Positions 35,485-43,300 of a DNA stretch of 64,000 bases are shown here, piece by piece. Source of the DNA: JACVRW01 sp963827065 (GTDB taxonomy: Bacteria > Actinomycetota > Thermoleophilia > Solirubrobacterales > Thermoleophilaceae); NCBI GenBank assembly GCA_963827065.1, contig CAWGZM010000010.1, forward strand, positions 124,001 to 188,000. Reading direction: 5' to 3'. Numbering within the stretch: the stretch's first letter is position 1; every line of letters starts with the position of its first letter. The notes beneath the pieces were generated by a model, which did no database searches, was not told where the DNA came from, and was given only the letters and a program-made list of their open reading frames with translations. The position numbers and the translations under genes were made by a program.

Positions 35485-35502
35485 CGCGACGCCGTCCGCT
35501 CG

Positions 35503-36246
35503 CTAGGAGCTGACGGCCCGGCGGGACTGGCGCGCGGCGCGCACCGCGCTCCTGCGCCCCTCGCTGCGGAGCCGCGAGTACAGCTCCTTCACGCGATCGA
35601 AGACGATCACCGAGGCGGCCTGCGCCTGCTCGCGGGTCGGCTCCTCCACCCGCTCGAAGCGAAGCGGCTCACTGAACTGCACCGTCACCTTCGGGAACTG
35701 CAGGCGCTTCCAGTTGCGGACGCGGTCGGTGCCGGCGATGGCCGTCGGGACCACCGGAACGCCCGCCTCGAGCGCCAGCCGGCCTAGGCCGTGGCGCGGC
35801 GTGCCGAGCTCGCCGCTGCGCGATCGGCCGGCCTCGGCGTACATCACGACTATGCCGCCGCGGGCGAGGATTGCGTGGGCGGTCCTGAAGGCCTCCTCGT
35901 CATGGTGGCCGCGCCGCACCGGGAAGACACCGCCGTTGTTGAAGACGATCTCCAGCGGCATCGTGAAGAGCTGCGACTTCGCCATGAAGTTGACCTTGCG
36001 GCGCAGGTAGACCGCCACAAAGAAGTGGTCGAGGAAGGAGAAGTGGTTCGGGGCGACAATCGCCGGGCCGTCTGCCGGGATCTTGTCGGAGTCGATGCAG
36101 CGCGCCCGGTAGAACAGGACGATGTAGGGCGTCAGCACGAGCCGGACGAGCTCGTACATCCAGTTCGGCGGCTTCGCCCGCGTGCGCCCGTGGAAGCGGT
36201 CGAAGTGCTCCGCCGGGCGCGGGTCCTTGTAAACCTGCTCCTTCAT
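35503..36246 (-). CDS. 1-acyl-sn-glycerol-3-phosphate acyltransferase (PlsC-like)
   Basis: A 247-residue membrane-associated acyltransferase. APNHFSFLDHFF contains the NHxxxxD catalytic motif (about 66-72). GGVFPVRRG and MYAEAGRSRSGEL (motif III, about 137, with AGRSR in place of the usual EGTRS) follow, then VPVVPTAIAGTD. It transfers an acyl chain to lysophosphatidate in phospholipid synthesis. A basic C-terminal tail (RRSAVRAARQSRRA) is unusual and could bind the membrane. The transglycosylase gene follows 18 bases downstream. Confidence 0.9.
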   Translation of the reverse strand: MKEQVYKDPRPAEHFDRFHGRTRAKPPNWMYELVRLVLTPYIVLFYRARCIDSDKIPADGPAIVAPNHFSFLDHFFVAVYLRRKVNFMAKSQLFTMPLEIVFNNGGVFPVRRGHHDEEAFRTAHAILARGGIVVMYAEAGRSRSGELGTPRHGLGRLALEAGVPVVPTAIAGTDRVRNWKRLQFPKVTVQFSEPLRFERVEEPTREQAQAASVIVFDRVKELYSRLRSEGRRSAVRAARQSRRAVSS

Positions 36247-36341
36247 GTCCCCCTGCGGCAGCCTAGCGGCGCCCGGCCCCGTCGGTAAATTGCGCGCAGT
36301 CGGGGCCGCGTGGGCCCCCGGAACCCCTGGAGGACCTGACT

Positions 36342-36554
36342 TTGCCCGACGTCGAGGCGCACATCACCGGCACCGTCTGGAAGGTCGAGTGCGAGATCGG
36401 CCAGGAGGTCGAGGAGGGCGACACGCTCGTGATCCTCGAGTCGATGAAGATGGAGATGCCGGTCGAGGCCGAGGACCCGGGGACGGTCAAGGAGATCGTC
36501 TGCAAGGAAGGACAGTCGGTCTCCGAGGGCGACACGCTCGTCGTGCTCGAGTGA
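36342..36554 (+). CDS. Biotin/lipoyl carrier protein (BCCP-type, single domain)
   Basis: A 70-residue stand-alone biotinyl domain. ILESMKMEMP carries the biotinylated Lys36 in the canonical MKM motif, flanked by the beta-hairpin segments VWKVECEIGQEVEEGD and VKEIVCKEGQSVSEGDTLVVLE. It would serve as the carrier of an acyl-CoA carboxylase or decarboxylase complex. The TTG start at 36342 is preceded by GGAGG about 7 bases upstream. Its stop overlaps the next gene (GTGA). No biotin carboxylase is encoded nearby; the carboxyltransferase at 4753 is the only candidate partner in view. Confidence 0.87.
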   Translation: MPDVEAHITGTVWKVECEIGQEVEEGDTLVILESMKMEMPVEAEDPGTVKEIVCKEGQSVSEGDTLVVLE

Positions 36555-37327
36555 GCGAAAAGCTCGCGCTGGATCACCCCGCCGAGGGCGTCGCCCGGCT
36601 CACGATCTCCAATCCGGAGCGCCGTGGCGCCCTCGACCACGAGATCCTCGACGCGCTCGCCGCCCACGCGCGCACGCTCGACGCGCGCTGCCTCGTCATC
36701 CGCGGCAGCGGCGAGGTCTTCTCCGCCGGCTATGACATCGGCAACCTCGAGGAGCAGGGCTTCGAGGAGAGCGCCGAGCGGCTCGTGGCGCATCCCTTCC
36801 AAGAGGCGATCGAGGCGCTCGACTCGTACCCGTACCCCGTGCTCGCCGCGCTCAACGGCCATGCGATCGGCGGTGGCCTCGAGCTCGCGCTCACCTGCGA
36901 CATACGCATTGCCGCGCGCGGAATACGGGTCGGCATGCCGCCGGCGAAGCTGGGGCTCATCTACTCGCACACCGGGCTCGCCCGGTTCATCGACGTCTGC
37001 GGCGTGGCCAACACGGCCCAGCTCTTCTTCGTGGGCGCGAACGTCGACGCCGAGCGGGCGCTCGCGATGGGCCTCGTGAACGAGCTGGTCGATCCCGCCG
37101 AGCTCGACGCGCGCGCGCTCGAGCTCGCGAGTGAGATCGCCTCGAACGCCCCGCTGTCGCTCGCCGGCAACAAGCGCATCATCCGCGCGCTGCGCGAACG
37201 GCCCCTGCCCCAGGACGTCGAGCGCGAGCTGGTCGAGCTCCGCGAGTCCTGCTTTCGCTCGGAGGACTTCCGCGAGGGCGTCCGCTCGTTCGCCGAGAAG
37301 CGCCCGCCGGTCTGGCGCGGCCGCTAG
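36551..37327 (+). CDS. Enoyl-CoA hydratase/isomerase family protein, second catalytic Glu absent
   Basis: A 258-residue crotonase. FSAGYDIGNLEEQ and NGHAIGGGLELALTCDIRIAA (about 60-120) give the oxyanion hole; the first hydratase Glu (in GGGLELA) is present, but the second (normally in QPEI) is replaced, as the segment reads GMPPAKLG. This is the reverse of the 7209 paralogue. Decarboxylase- or isomerase-type crotonases show such losses, so simple hydration is not assured. Coupled to the biotin carrier by GTGA, it may act on a carboxylated CoA ester (inference). The GTG at 36551 is fixed by that overlap. Confidence 0.85.
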   Translation: MSEKLALDHPAEGVARLTISNPERRGALDHEILDALAAHARTLDARCLVIRGSGEVFSAGYDIGNLEEQGFEESAERLVAHPFQEAIEALDSYPYPVLAALNGHAIGGGLELALTCDIRIAARGIRVGMPPAKLGLIYSHTGLARFIDVCGVANTAQLFFVGANVDAERALAMGLVNELVDPAELDARALELASEIASNAPLSLAGNKRIIRALRERPLPQDVERELVELRESCFRSEDFREGVRSFAEKRPPVWRGR

Positions 37328-37372
37328 CCAAGCCGCTTGGGGCCTCGCTGTCTGTCCGGAAGGGTGCCTACG

Positions 37373-38557
37373 GTGACGTCCCAGGTGCCGCCGCTCATCT
37401 CCCAGGAAGAGGCGCTCCGGCTCGGCGAGATCGAGGATCACGCCGAGATCGAGGCGCTGGTCGAACGGGCCTGGCGCGTCCGGCTCGAGCGCTTCGGCGA
37501 CTCGACCGACATGTGCTCGCTCGTCAACGCCAAGTCAGGCGGCTGCGCCGAGGACTGCGGCTTCTGCTCACAGTCACGTTTCTCCGAAGCGGACACGCCG
37601 ATGCACGCGATGATGAACGCCGAGCAGATCCTCGAGCACGCGCGCGCGGCCGAGGCGGCCGGAGCGCATCGCTTCTGCATGGTCACCCAAGGGCAGGGGC
37701 TCTCGAAGCGCGACTTCGAGAACGTCCTAGAGGGCGCGAGGCTCGTCGCGGAGCACACCAACCTGAAGCGCTGCGTGTCGATCGGGCACATGTCGACGAC
37801 GCGGGCCAAGGCGCTCAAGGATGCGGGCATCCAGCGCGTCCATCACAACGTCGAGACCGCGGAGAGCTACTACCCGGAGGTATCGAGCACGGTCCGCTAC
37901 GAGGGCCGCCTGCGCACGATCGACGCCGTGCGCGAGGCCGGGCTCGAGACCTGCGTCGGCGGCATCCTCAACGTTGGCGAGACGCGTGAGCAGCGCGTCG
38001 AGATGGCCTTCCAGCTGGCTGAGGTCGAGCCCACCTCCGTGCCGATCAACCTGCTGAACCCGCGCCCCGGAACCAAGTTCGGCGACCGCGAGCTGATGGA
38101 CCCCTGGGAGGCCGTCAAGTGGGTTGCCGTCTTCAGGCTGATCCTGCCGAACGCGCTGTTCCGGCTCTGTGGTGGGCGCAACGAGAACCTGGGCGCGGGC
38201 GAGTTCCAGCGGCTAGCGGTCAAGGCAGGCCTGAACGGCGTAATGATGGGCAACTTCCTCACCACGCTCGGATCCGAGCCGGAGTGGGACAGGGCGATGT
38301 TCGAGGAGCTCGGCCTGAACGTGGCGCGCCAGGACGACAACGGCGCGAACCCGCGCCCGGACAACCGCGACGGCTGGCTCGCGGGCGAGTCCCCGCGCAC
38401 GCCGGTCGACGAGCTCGTCGACTCACAGGAGGAGGCGAACTTCTGGGATCCCTCGACGCAGCTGCGTCACCGCAGGAAGACGTCGGTCCCGCCGCGGCCG
38501 GACGGCGCGCCCAACACCTATCCGGAGATCGTGCACGTCGAAGGGAGGGCCGCGTGA
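37373..38557 (+). CDS. bioB: Biotin synthase
   Basis: A 394-residue radical-SAM enzyme that inserts sulfur into dethiobiotin. GGCAEDCGFCSQ holds the CX3CX2C cluster ligands (Cys58, Cys62, Cys65), and HHNVETAESYYPEV, GILNVGETREQRVEMAFQLAE and GGRNENLG are biotin synthase signatures. The usual fold ends around VMMGNFLTT (about 300); some 90 further residues follow, with an acidic/Arg-rich tail (LRHRRKTSVPPRPDGAPN), longer than E. coli BioB. I chose the GTG at 37373, with GGAAGG upstream; the GTG at 37364 is possible. bioF overlaps its stop (GTGA). Confidence 0.95.
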   Translation: MTSQVPPLISQEEALRLGEIEDHAEIEALVERAWRVRLERFGDSTDMCSLVNAKSGGCAEDCGFCSQSRFSEADTPMHAMMNAEQILEHARAAEAAGAHRFCMVTQGQGLSKRDFENVLEGARLVAEHTNLKRCVSIGHMSTTRAKALKDAGIQRVHHNVETAESYYPEVSSTVRYEGRLRTIDAVREAGLETCVGGILNVGETREQRVEMAFQLAEVEPTSVPINLLNPRPGTKFGDRELMDPWEAVKWVAVFRLILPNALFRLCGGRNENLGAGEFQRLAVKAGLNGVMMGNFLTTLGSEPEWDRAMFEELGLNVARQDDNGANPRPDNRDGWLAGESPRTPVDELVDSQEEANFWDPSTQLRHRRKTSVPPRPDGAPNTYPEIVHVEGRAA

Positions 38558-39795
38558 GCAGCGACATCGAGGAACGGCTTGCGGAGATCAAGAACCGCGG
38601 CCTCTACCGGCGCCTGCGCTCGGTCTCGGGGCCGCAGGGCCCACGCGTCCTGCTCGACGGCAAGCCGGTGCTGCTGCTGTGCTCGAACAACTACCTCGGT
38701 CTCGCCGACCATCCGCGCGTGCGCGAGGCCGCAGCCGAGGCGGCGATGCGCTACGGCGCCGGCTCGGGCGCGTCGCGGCTCGTGTCCGGCAACATGACGA
38801 TCCACCGGCGCCTCGAGGAGCAGCTCGCCGCTTTCAAGCACTCGGCCGCCTGCCTGCTGTTCGGCTCGGGCTACCTCGCGAATGTGGGCGTCGTCTCGGC
38901 GCTGGCCCGGGAGGGCGACGTCGTCTTCTCCGACGAGCTCAATCACGCTTCGATCATCGACGGCTGCCGGCTCTCGAAGGCGGAGACGTTCGTCTACGAC
39001 CATTGCGACACCGAGCACCTCGAGTGGGGCCTGCGCCAGGCCGAGGGCCGCGGCTCGCTGATCGTGACCGACGGCGTCTTCTCGATGGACGGCGACATCG
39101 CGCCGCTCGAGCGCATCGTCGAGCTCGGCCAGCGCTACGACGCGCGCGTGATGGTCGACGACGCCCACGGCACCGGGGCGATCGGCCCGGAGGGTCGCGG
39201 CTCGGTCGCTGCCGCCGGGCTCGAGGGTGAGGTCGACGTCGTCGTCGGCACGCTCGGCAAGGCGCTCGGTTCCTACGGCGCCTACGTGTGCTGCGACAAG
39301 CCGATGGCGAAGTACCTCATCAACACCGCGCGCACACTGATCTTCTCGACGGCGCTGTCGCCGCCGGCGGTGGCCGCGGCGATGGCGGCGCTGGGGCTGC
39401 TGCGCGAGCAGCCGCGCCGGGTCGAGAAGCTGCAGCGCAACGCCGGCGTCCTGCGCGAAGCGCTCGCCGCCGAGGGCCTGCCCGTACCGCCCTCTTCGAC
39501 CCAGATCGTGCCTCTGATCGTGGGCGACGCGGGCGACGCCGTGCGGGCCAGCGAGCGTGCGCTCGAGCGGGGCGTGTTCGCACAGGCCATCCGCCCGCCT
39601 ACCGTCCCGGCGGGGACGTCGCGGCTGCGCCTGGCGCTGATGGCCTCGCACACGAAGTCGGAGCTGCGCGAGGCGGGGCGGGTGCTCGCGGCGTGCATCC
39701 CTGTCGGCGCGCGCGAGGCCGCCCTGCGCCTGGCGGACGCCGGTCCGGAGCCCGAGCGCGGGCGAGTGTTCGACGGGCTGCGCGACGCGGCGTAG
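38554..39795 (+). CDS. bioF: 8-amino-7-oxononanoate synthase
   Basis: A 413-residue PLP enzyme that condenses pimeloyl-CoA/ACP with alanine. CSNNYLGLADHPRV, GAGSGASRLVSGN, DELNHASIIDGCRLS, VDDAHGTGAIG and GTLGKALGSYGAYV (PLP Lys about 235) are the classic alpha-oxoamine synthase series. GTG at 38554 overlaps the bioB stop. The C-terminal 25 residues (EARLRLADAGPEPERG-like) extend slightly beyond most members. bioD follows after a 134-bp gap. Confidence 0.94.
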   Translation: MSSDIEERLAEIKNRGLYRRLRSVSGPQGPRVLLDGKPVLLLCSNNYLGLADHPRVREAAAEAAMRYGAGSGASRLVSGNMTIHRRLEEQLAAFKHSAACLLFGSGYLANVGVVSALAREGDVVFSDELNHASIIDGCRLSKAETFVYDHCDTEHLEWGLRQAEGRGSLIVTDGVFSMDGDIAPLERIVELGQRYDARVMVDDAHGTGAIGPEGRGSVAAAGLEGEVDVVVGTLGKALGSYGAYVCCDKPMAKYLINTARTLIFSTALSPPAVAAAMAALGLLREQPRRVEKLQRNAGVLREALAAEGLPVPPSSTQIVPLIVGDAGDAVRASERALERGVFAQAIRPPTVPAGTSRLRLALMASHTKSELREAGRVLAACIPVGAREAALRLADAGPEPERGRVFDGLRDAA

Positions 39796-39929
39796 TGCGA
39801 GGGGGCCGGTTCGTGATTCGCCGCCCGCCGCCCGGCGCGCGTGCCGGTTGCGCGCGCGCCCGGACGCGTCGCCGCGACTGCTGGGCCGTGCGCCGCTGGC
39901 GCATGTCGATGCTGCGCGCCTGAGACGGC

Positions 39930-40601
39930 GTGCGCGGCCTGTTCGTCAGCGGGACCGACACGGGCGCCGGCAAGTCGATGGTCGCCGCCTCGATCTGCGC
40001 CGCGCTGGCCGCGGACGGTGAGCGGGTCGCGGCCTTCAAGCCGGTGGTCACGGGACTCGCCGAGCCGGTGGGCGAGTTCCCGCCCGACCATGAGCTGCTC
40101 GCGCGAGCGGCCGGCAGCGGCCAGTCGCCCGCCGAGGTCGCCCCCTACCGCTACGACCCGCCGCTCTCGCCCCACTACGCGGCCGAGCTCGCCGGCGAGA
40201 CGATCGAGCCCGCCCGGCTGGTGGAGCACGCGCGCGCGGCCGCACCCGGCGACGGCGTCCTCGTCGCCGAGGGCGTCGGCGGGCTGCTCGTCCCGATCAC
40301 GACCGGCTACCTCGTCCGCGACCTCGCGCGCGACCTCGCGCTCCCGCTCGTGGTGGCAGCGCGCACGGGACTCGGCACCATCAACCACACGCTGCTGACC
40401 GTCGAGGCGGCGCGGGCGGTCGGGCTCGAGGTCGCCGGGATCGTGATGACCCCCTGGCCGGAAGCGCCGGCGCCCATCGAGCTGTCGAACCGCTCGACGG
40501 TCGAACGCCTTGCCGGGGTTCCCGTAAGCGTGCTGCGGCCGGTCGACCCCGGATCGCTGGCGGCGGCGGGGGCTGAGCTGCCACTGGGCGAGTGGCTCTG
40601 A
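39930..40601 (+). CDS. bioD: Dethiobiotin synthetase
   Basis: A 223-residue ATP-dependent carboxylase that closes the ureido ring. FVSGTDTGAGKSMVA (about 5-19) is the P-loop, FKPVVTGL the Lys-containing DAPA/Mg site, and VAEGVGGLLVPI and RTGLGTINHTLLT the remaining signatures. The start is the GTG at 39930. It closes the bioBFD run; bioA is encoded 7.5 kb downstream on the same strand. Confidence 0.94.
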   Translation: MRGLFVSGTDTGAGKSMVAASICAALAADGERVAAFKPVVTGLAEPVGEFPPDHELLARAAGSGQSPAEVAPYRYDPPLSPHYAAELAGETIEPARLVEHARAAAPGDGVLVAEGVGGLLVPITTGYLVRDLARDLALPLVVAARTGLGTINHTLLTVEAARAVGLEVAGIVMTPWPEAPAPIELSNRSTVERLAGVPVSVLRPVDPGSLAAAGAELPLGEWL

Positions 40602-40625
40602 CGGACAGGCCCTAAGCTCGATTGG

Positions 40626-41036
40626 ATGGCGACCGAGGAGAGCGCCGCAAGGCCGGAGCCCGACGACACGCCGGAGCTGCTCCTGAAGCTGCGCGAGCGC
40701 AAGGCGCGTCACAAGCAGCGGAACATCCTGCACCGCATTGCGATTGTCGTCCTCGGCGTGCTGATCGTCCTCGCCGGAATCGTGATGTCCGGCCCGGGCG
40801 TCCCGGGCCCCGGCATCGCCACGATCCTGATCGGGCTCGGCTTCCTGGCGCTCGAGTTCGACTGGGCCGAGCGCATGATGGAGCGGGTCATCATCTGGGG
40901 CGACCAGGTGAAGGACCGCGCCGAGGAGACCTCGACGACTCAGCGCATCATCGTCGGGTTCGTAACCGCCGTGGCCGTGGCGGCCTTCGTGGTGGCCGCC
41001 ATCCTCTGGGACATCCCGCTGGTGCCGGTGCTCTGA
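40626..41036 (+). CDS. PGPGW-type membrane protein (TIGR02611-like)
   Basis: A 136-residue protein with two helices (about 34-52 and 108-128). Between them lies SGPGVPGPGIATILIGLGFLALEFDWAERMMER, the conserved GPGxPG/E-WA motif of TIGR02611 / PGPGW putative transmembrane proteins, which are widespread in actinobacteria with unknown function. It lies 24 bases after bioD and may be co-transcribed. Confidence 0.85.
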   Translation: MATEESAARPEPDDTPELLLKLRERKARHKQRNILHRIAIVVLGVLIVLAGIVMSGPGVPGPGIATILIGLGFLALEFDWAERMMERVIIWGDQVKDRAEETSTTQRIIVGFVTAVAVAAFVVAAILWDIPLVPVL

Positions 41037-41048
41037 CGCGCGCCCGGG

Positions 41049-41639
41049 TCAGCCCGCCCGGTGCACGACCCTGCCGTCGACCATCGTGAGCGCGACCTTC
41101 GACTTCGAGACGCGCTTCAGCGGGACGCGCAGGACATCTCGGTCGAGCACGATCAGGTCGGCGGCGAGGCCCTGCCTGATCTGACCGGTCTGGGTCTCCT
41201 GGTGTAGCTGGAAGGCGCTGTTCCACGTGTGCATCGCAAGCGAGCGGCGCAGGCTGAGGCCCTCCTGGCGGAACAGCGGCTGCGGATAGCCCTCGTAGAC
41301 CTCGTCCGCCGTGCGGTTCACCGCCATCTCGATCTGGCGGAAGGGAACGAGCGGGTCCACCGGCCAGTCGCTGCCGCCGCACAGGCGGGCGCCGGCCTCC
41401 TCGAGGCTCCCGGCCGGATACGTGTAGGCGATGCGCCCGCCGCTGGCGGCGGCCGCCTCGGCCACCCTGGTGCCCACCATCGTGAGGACCCGGCCTCCGC
41501 GCAGGACGACGTCCGCCGCGCCGGGCTGCTGGGCGCGCGCCACCAGGGGCATGCCCATCGCCGCCCCCGCCACAACGGCGGCCCCGCCGCCTATTAAGCG
41601 CCGGCGCGAGACTCCCGCTTCGCCCGTGATCGGCGCATC
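41049..41639 (-). pseudogene. Degraded YtcJ-like amidohydrolase: start lost and large internal deletion
   Basis: The surviving open frame encodes VVLRGGRVLTM (start of the amidohydrolase fold), then jumps to LEEAGARLCGGSDWPVDPL and LADLIVLDRD-type C-terminal strands (ADLIVLDRDVLRVP, VDGRVVH). The intervening roughly 350 residues, including the metal HxH motif, are missing, so it cannot be catalytic. Upstream of the first usable start codon the same frame reads SRRRLIGGGAAVVAGAAM, a Tat-like signal peptide, but runs back to an in-frame TAG at 41640-41642 (the stop of the acyl-CoA synthetase) without ATG, GTG or TTG. Loss of both the initiation codon and the core marks decay. Confidence 0.7.
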
Positions 41640-43223
41640 CTATGCGTCGGCGCCGTGTTTCGCGCGCTCCTGCTCGCGCAGCTCCACCCGCCGAATCTTG
41701 CCCGTGAGCGTCTTCGGCAGGTCATCCACGAACTCGATCTCGCGCGGGTACGCGTAGGCCGAGTGGCGCTCGCGCACGTGCTTCTTGATCTCGTCGGCGA
41801 GCTCGTCGGACGCCTCGTGGCCGCCCGTCAGGACGATGAATGCCTTGACGATGTCGCCGCGGCGCTCGTCCGGCGAGGCGACGGCGGCCGCCTCCTTCAC
41901 CGCCGGGTGCTCCACGCAGGCCGACTCGACCTCGAACGGCCCGATCCGGTAGCCCGCCGAGATGATCACGTCGTCGGCGCGGCCGGCGTACCAGACGTAG
42001 CCGTCCTCGTCCATGGTGGCCGCGTCCTTCGTATGGAACCACTCGCCGCCGAACACCTCCTCGGTGTCCTCCGGGCGGTTCCAGTAGCCGAGTGGGTAGT
42101 GCGGGTTCGAGCGCGCCCGCAGGCAGATCTCGCCGCGCTCGCCGGACGCCAGCGGCTGCTCGTCCTCGTCGAGGATCTGCACGTCCCAACCCGGCATGAC
42201 CCGGCCCATCGAGCCCTCACGGACCTCGACGCTCGGGAAGTTGCCGCAGAGCGGGTAGCTCTCGGTGAGCCCGTAGTAGTCGAGCACGGTGATCCCGAAC
42301 TGCTCGCGGAACCAGCGGATCACCTCGGGGTTGAGCGGCTCCCCAGCCGAGCAGGTCACCCGCAGGCGCTCGAGCGGATAGCGCTCGCCCGCGCGCTCGA
42401 CGCCCGTCATCGCGCGGAGCGCCGTCGGCGTCGTGAACATGTTCTCCACCCCGTGCCTCGAGAGGAAGCGCAGGTGCTCCTCTGGGTCGTAGCCGCCCTT
42501 GCGCGCCTGGACGAGTGCCACAGCCCCGTAGCGCCAGGGGCCGAGCAGCGGGCAGATGCCGGCGGCCCAGGCCCACTCACCCGAGCCGTGAAAGAGCTCA
42601 CCGTCGCGCACGTCGTGACAGAACTCGAACTCCTCGTGCGCGAGCAGATAGCGGTGGGCGTGCAGGATGCCCTTGGCGAGCCCTGTGGTGCCGGACGAGT
42701 AGTAGAGCTGGGCCGGGTCGTCCGCCGCCGTGTCCGCCATCTCGTAGTCCGTCGAGGCTCGCTCCATGGTCGAGTCGAAGTCGACGTCGCCGTTCTCGCC
42801 CGCGCCGCCCATGACGAAGATCTTCTCCACGAGGCCGTCGGGTATGCGGTGACGATTCGCGCTGTCGGTGACGACGGCGCGCGCCCCCGAGTCACGCAGC
42901 CGGTGCTCGATGCCCTCGTCGCCGTACAGGATCGACATGGACAGCAGGATCGCTCCGCGCTTGTAGGTGCCGAGGAAGACGGCCGCAGTCTCGGGGAGCG
43001 AGGGCAGCAGGGTCGCGACGCGGTCGCCGCGCTCGATGCCGGTGGCCTCGAGCACGTTCGCGAAGCGGTTCGACAGGTCCTGCAGCTCGCCGAAGTCGAC
43101 CCGGCGCTCGTTTCCCTCCCAGTCCTCCCAGACCATCGCGAGGCGGTCGCGCTCGTGCTTGTCGCAGACGTCGCGGGCGATGTTGTAGCGCTCGGGCACG
43201 TCCCAGCGGTGCGCCGCGCGCAT
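41640..43223 (-). CDS. AMP-forming acyl-CoA synthetase (medium-chain / acetyl-CoA synthetase-like)
   Basis: A 527-residue adenylate-forming enzyme: LYYSSGTTGLAKGILHAHR (P-loop, about 175-193), DYYGLTESYPL (A5), RSNPHYPLGYW, HTKDAATMDEDGYVWYAGRADDVIISAGYRIGP (A7/A8) and PKTLTGKIRRVELR with the A10 Lys. It activates a carboxylic acid to acyl-CoA. The ATG at 43223 gives the open frame. In the neighbouring frame a GTG at 43263, with an excellent GAGGAGG Shine-Dalgarno, encodes SFRKYELGDYEA that continues exactly into this protein if one base is skipped near 43225. So the true N-terminus is probably 13 residues longer and the gene carries a one-base insertion. Confidence 0.9.
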   Translation of the reverse strand: MRAAHRWDVPERYNIARDVCDKHERDRLAMVWEDWEGNERRVDFGELQDLSNRFANVLEATGIERGDRVATLLPSLPETAAVFLGTYKRGAILLSMSILYGDEGIEHRLRDSGARAVVTDSANRHRIPDGLVEKIFVMGGAGENGDVDFDSTMERASTDYEMADTAADDPAQLYYSSGTTGLAKGILHAHRYLLAHEEFEFCHDVRDGELFHGSGEWAWAAGICPLLGPWRYGAVALVQARKGGYDPEEHLRFLSRHGVENMFTTPTALRAMTGVERAGERYPLERLRVTCSAGEPLNPEVIRWFREQFGITVLDYYGLTESYPLCGNFPSVEVREGSMGRVMPGWDVQILDEDEQPLASGERGEICLRARSNPHYPLGYWNRPEDTEEVFGGEWFHTKDAATMDEDGYVWYAGRADDVIISAGYRIGPFEVESACVEHPAVKEAAAVASPDERRGDIVKAFIVLTGGHEASDELADEIKKHVRERHSAYAYPREIEFVDDLPKTLTGKIRRVELREQERAKHGADA

Positions 43224-43300
43224 CTGCCTCGTAGTCGCCCAGCTCGTACTTCCTGAAGCTCACCCGGGGCCTCCTCTCGCTCAGAGGAGAAGCTACCCGC

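Noticed and set aside
37325..37372. A biotin-type operator or riboswitch before bioB
   Set aside because: Only a 5-bp inverted repeat (CCAAG/CTTGG) is present, far from a BirA/BioR box or any known riboswitch fold.
38119..38550. Frame-extended start of bioF inside bioB
   Set aside because: The extra 145 codons have no similarity to the family; the GTG at 38554 with the GTGA overlap is the true start.
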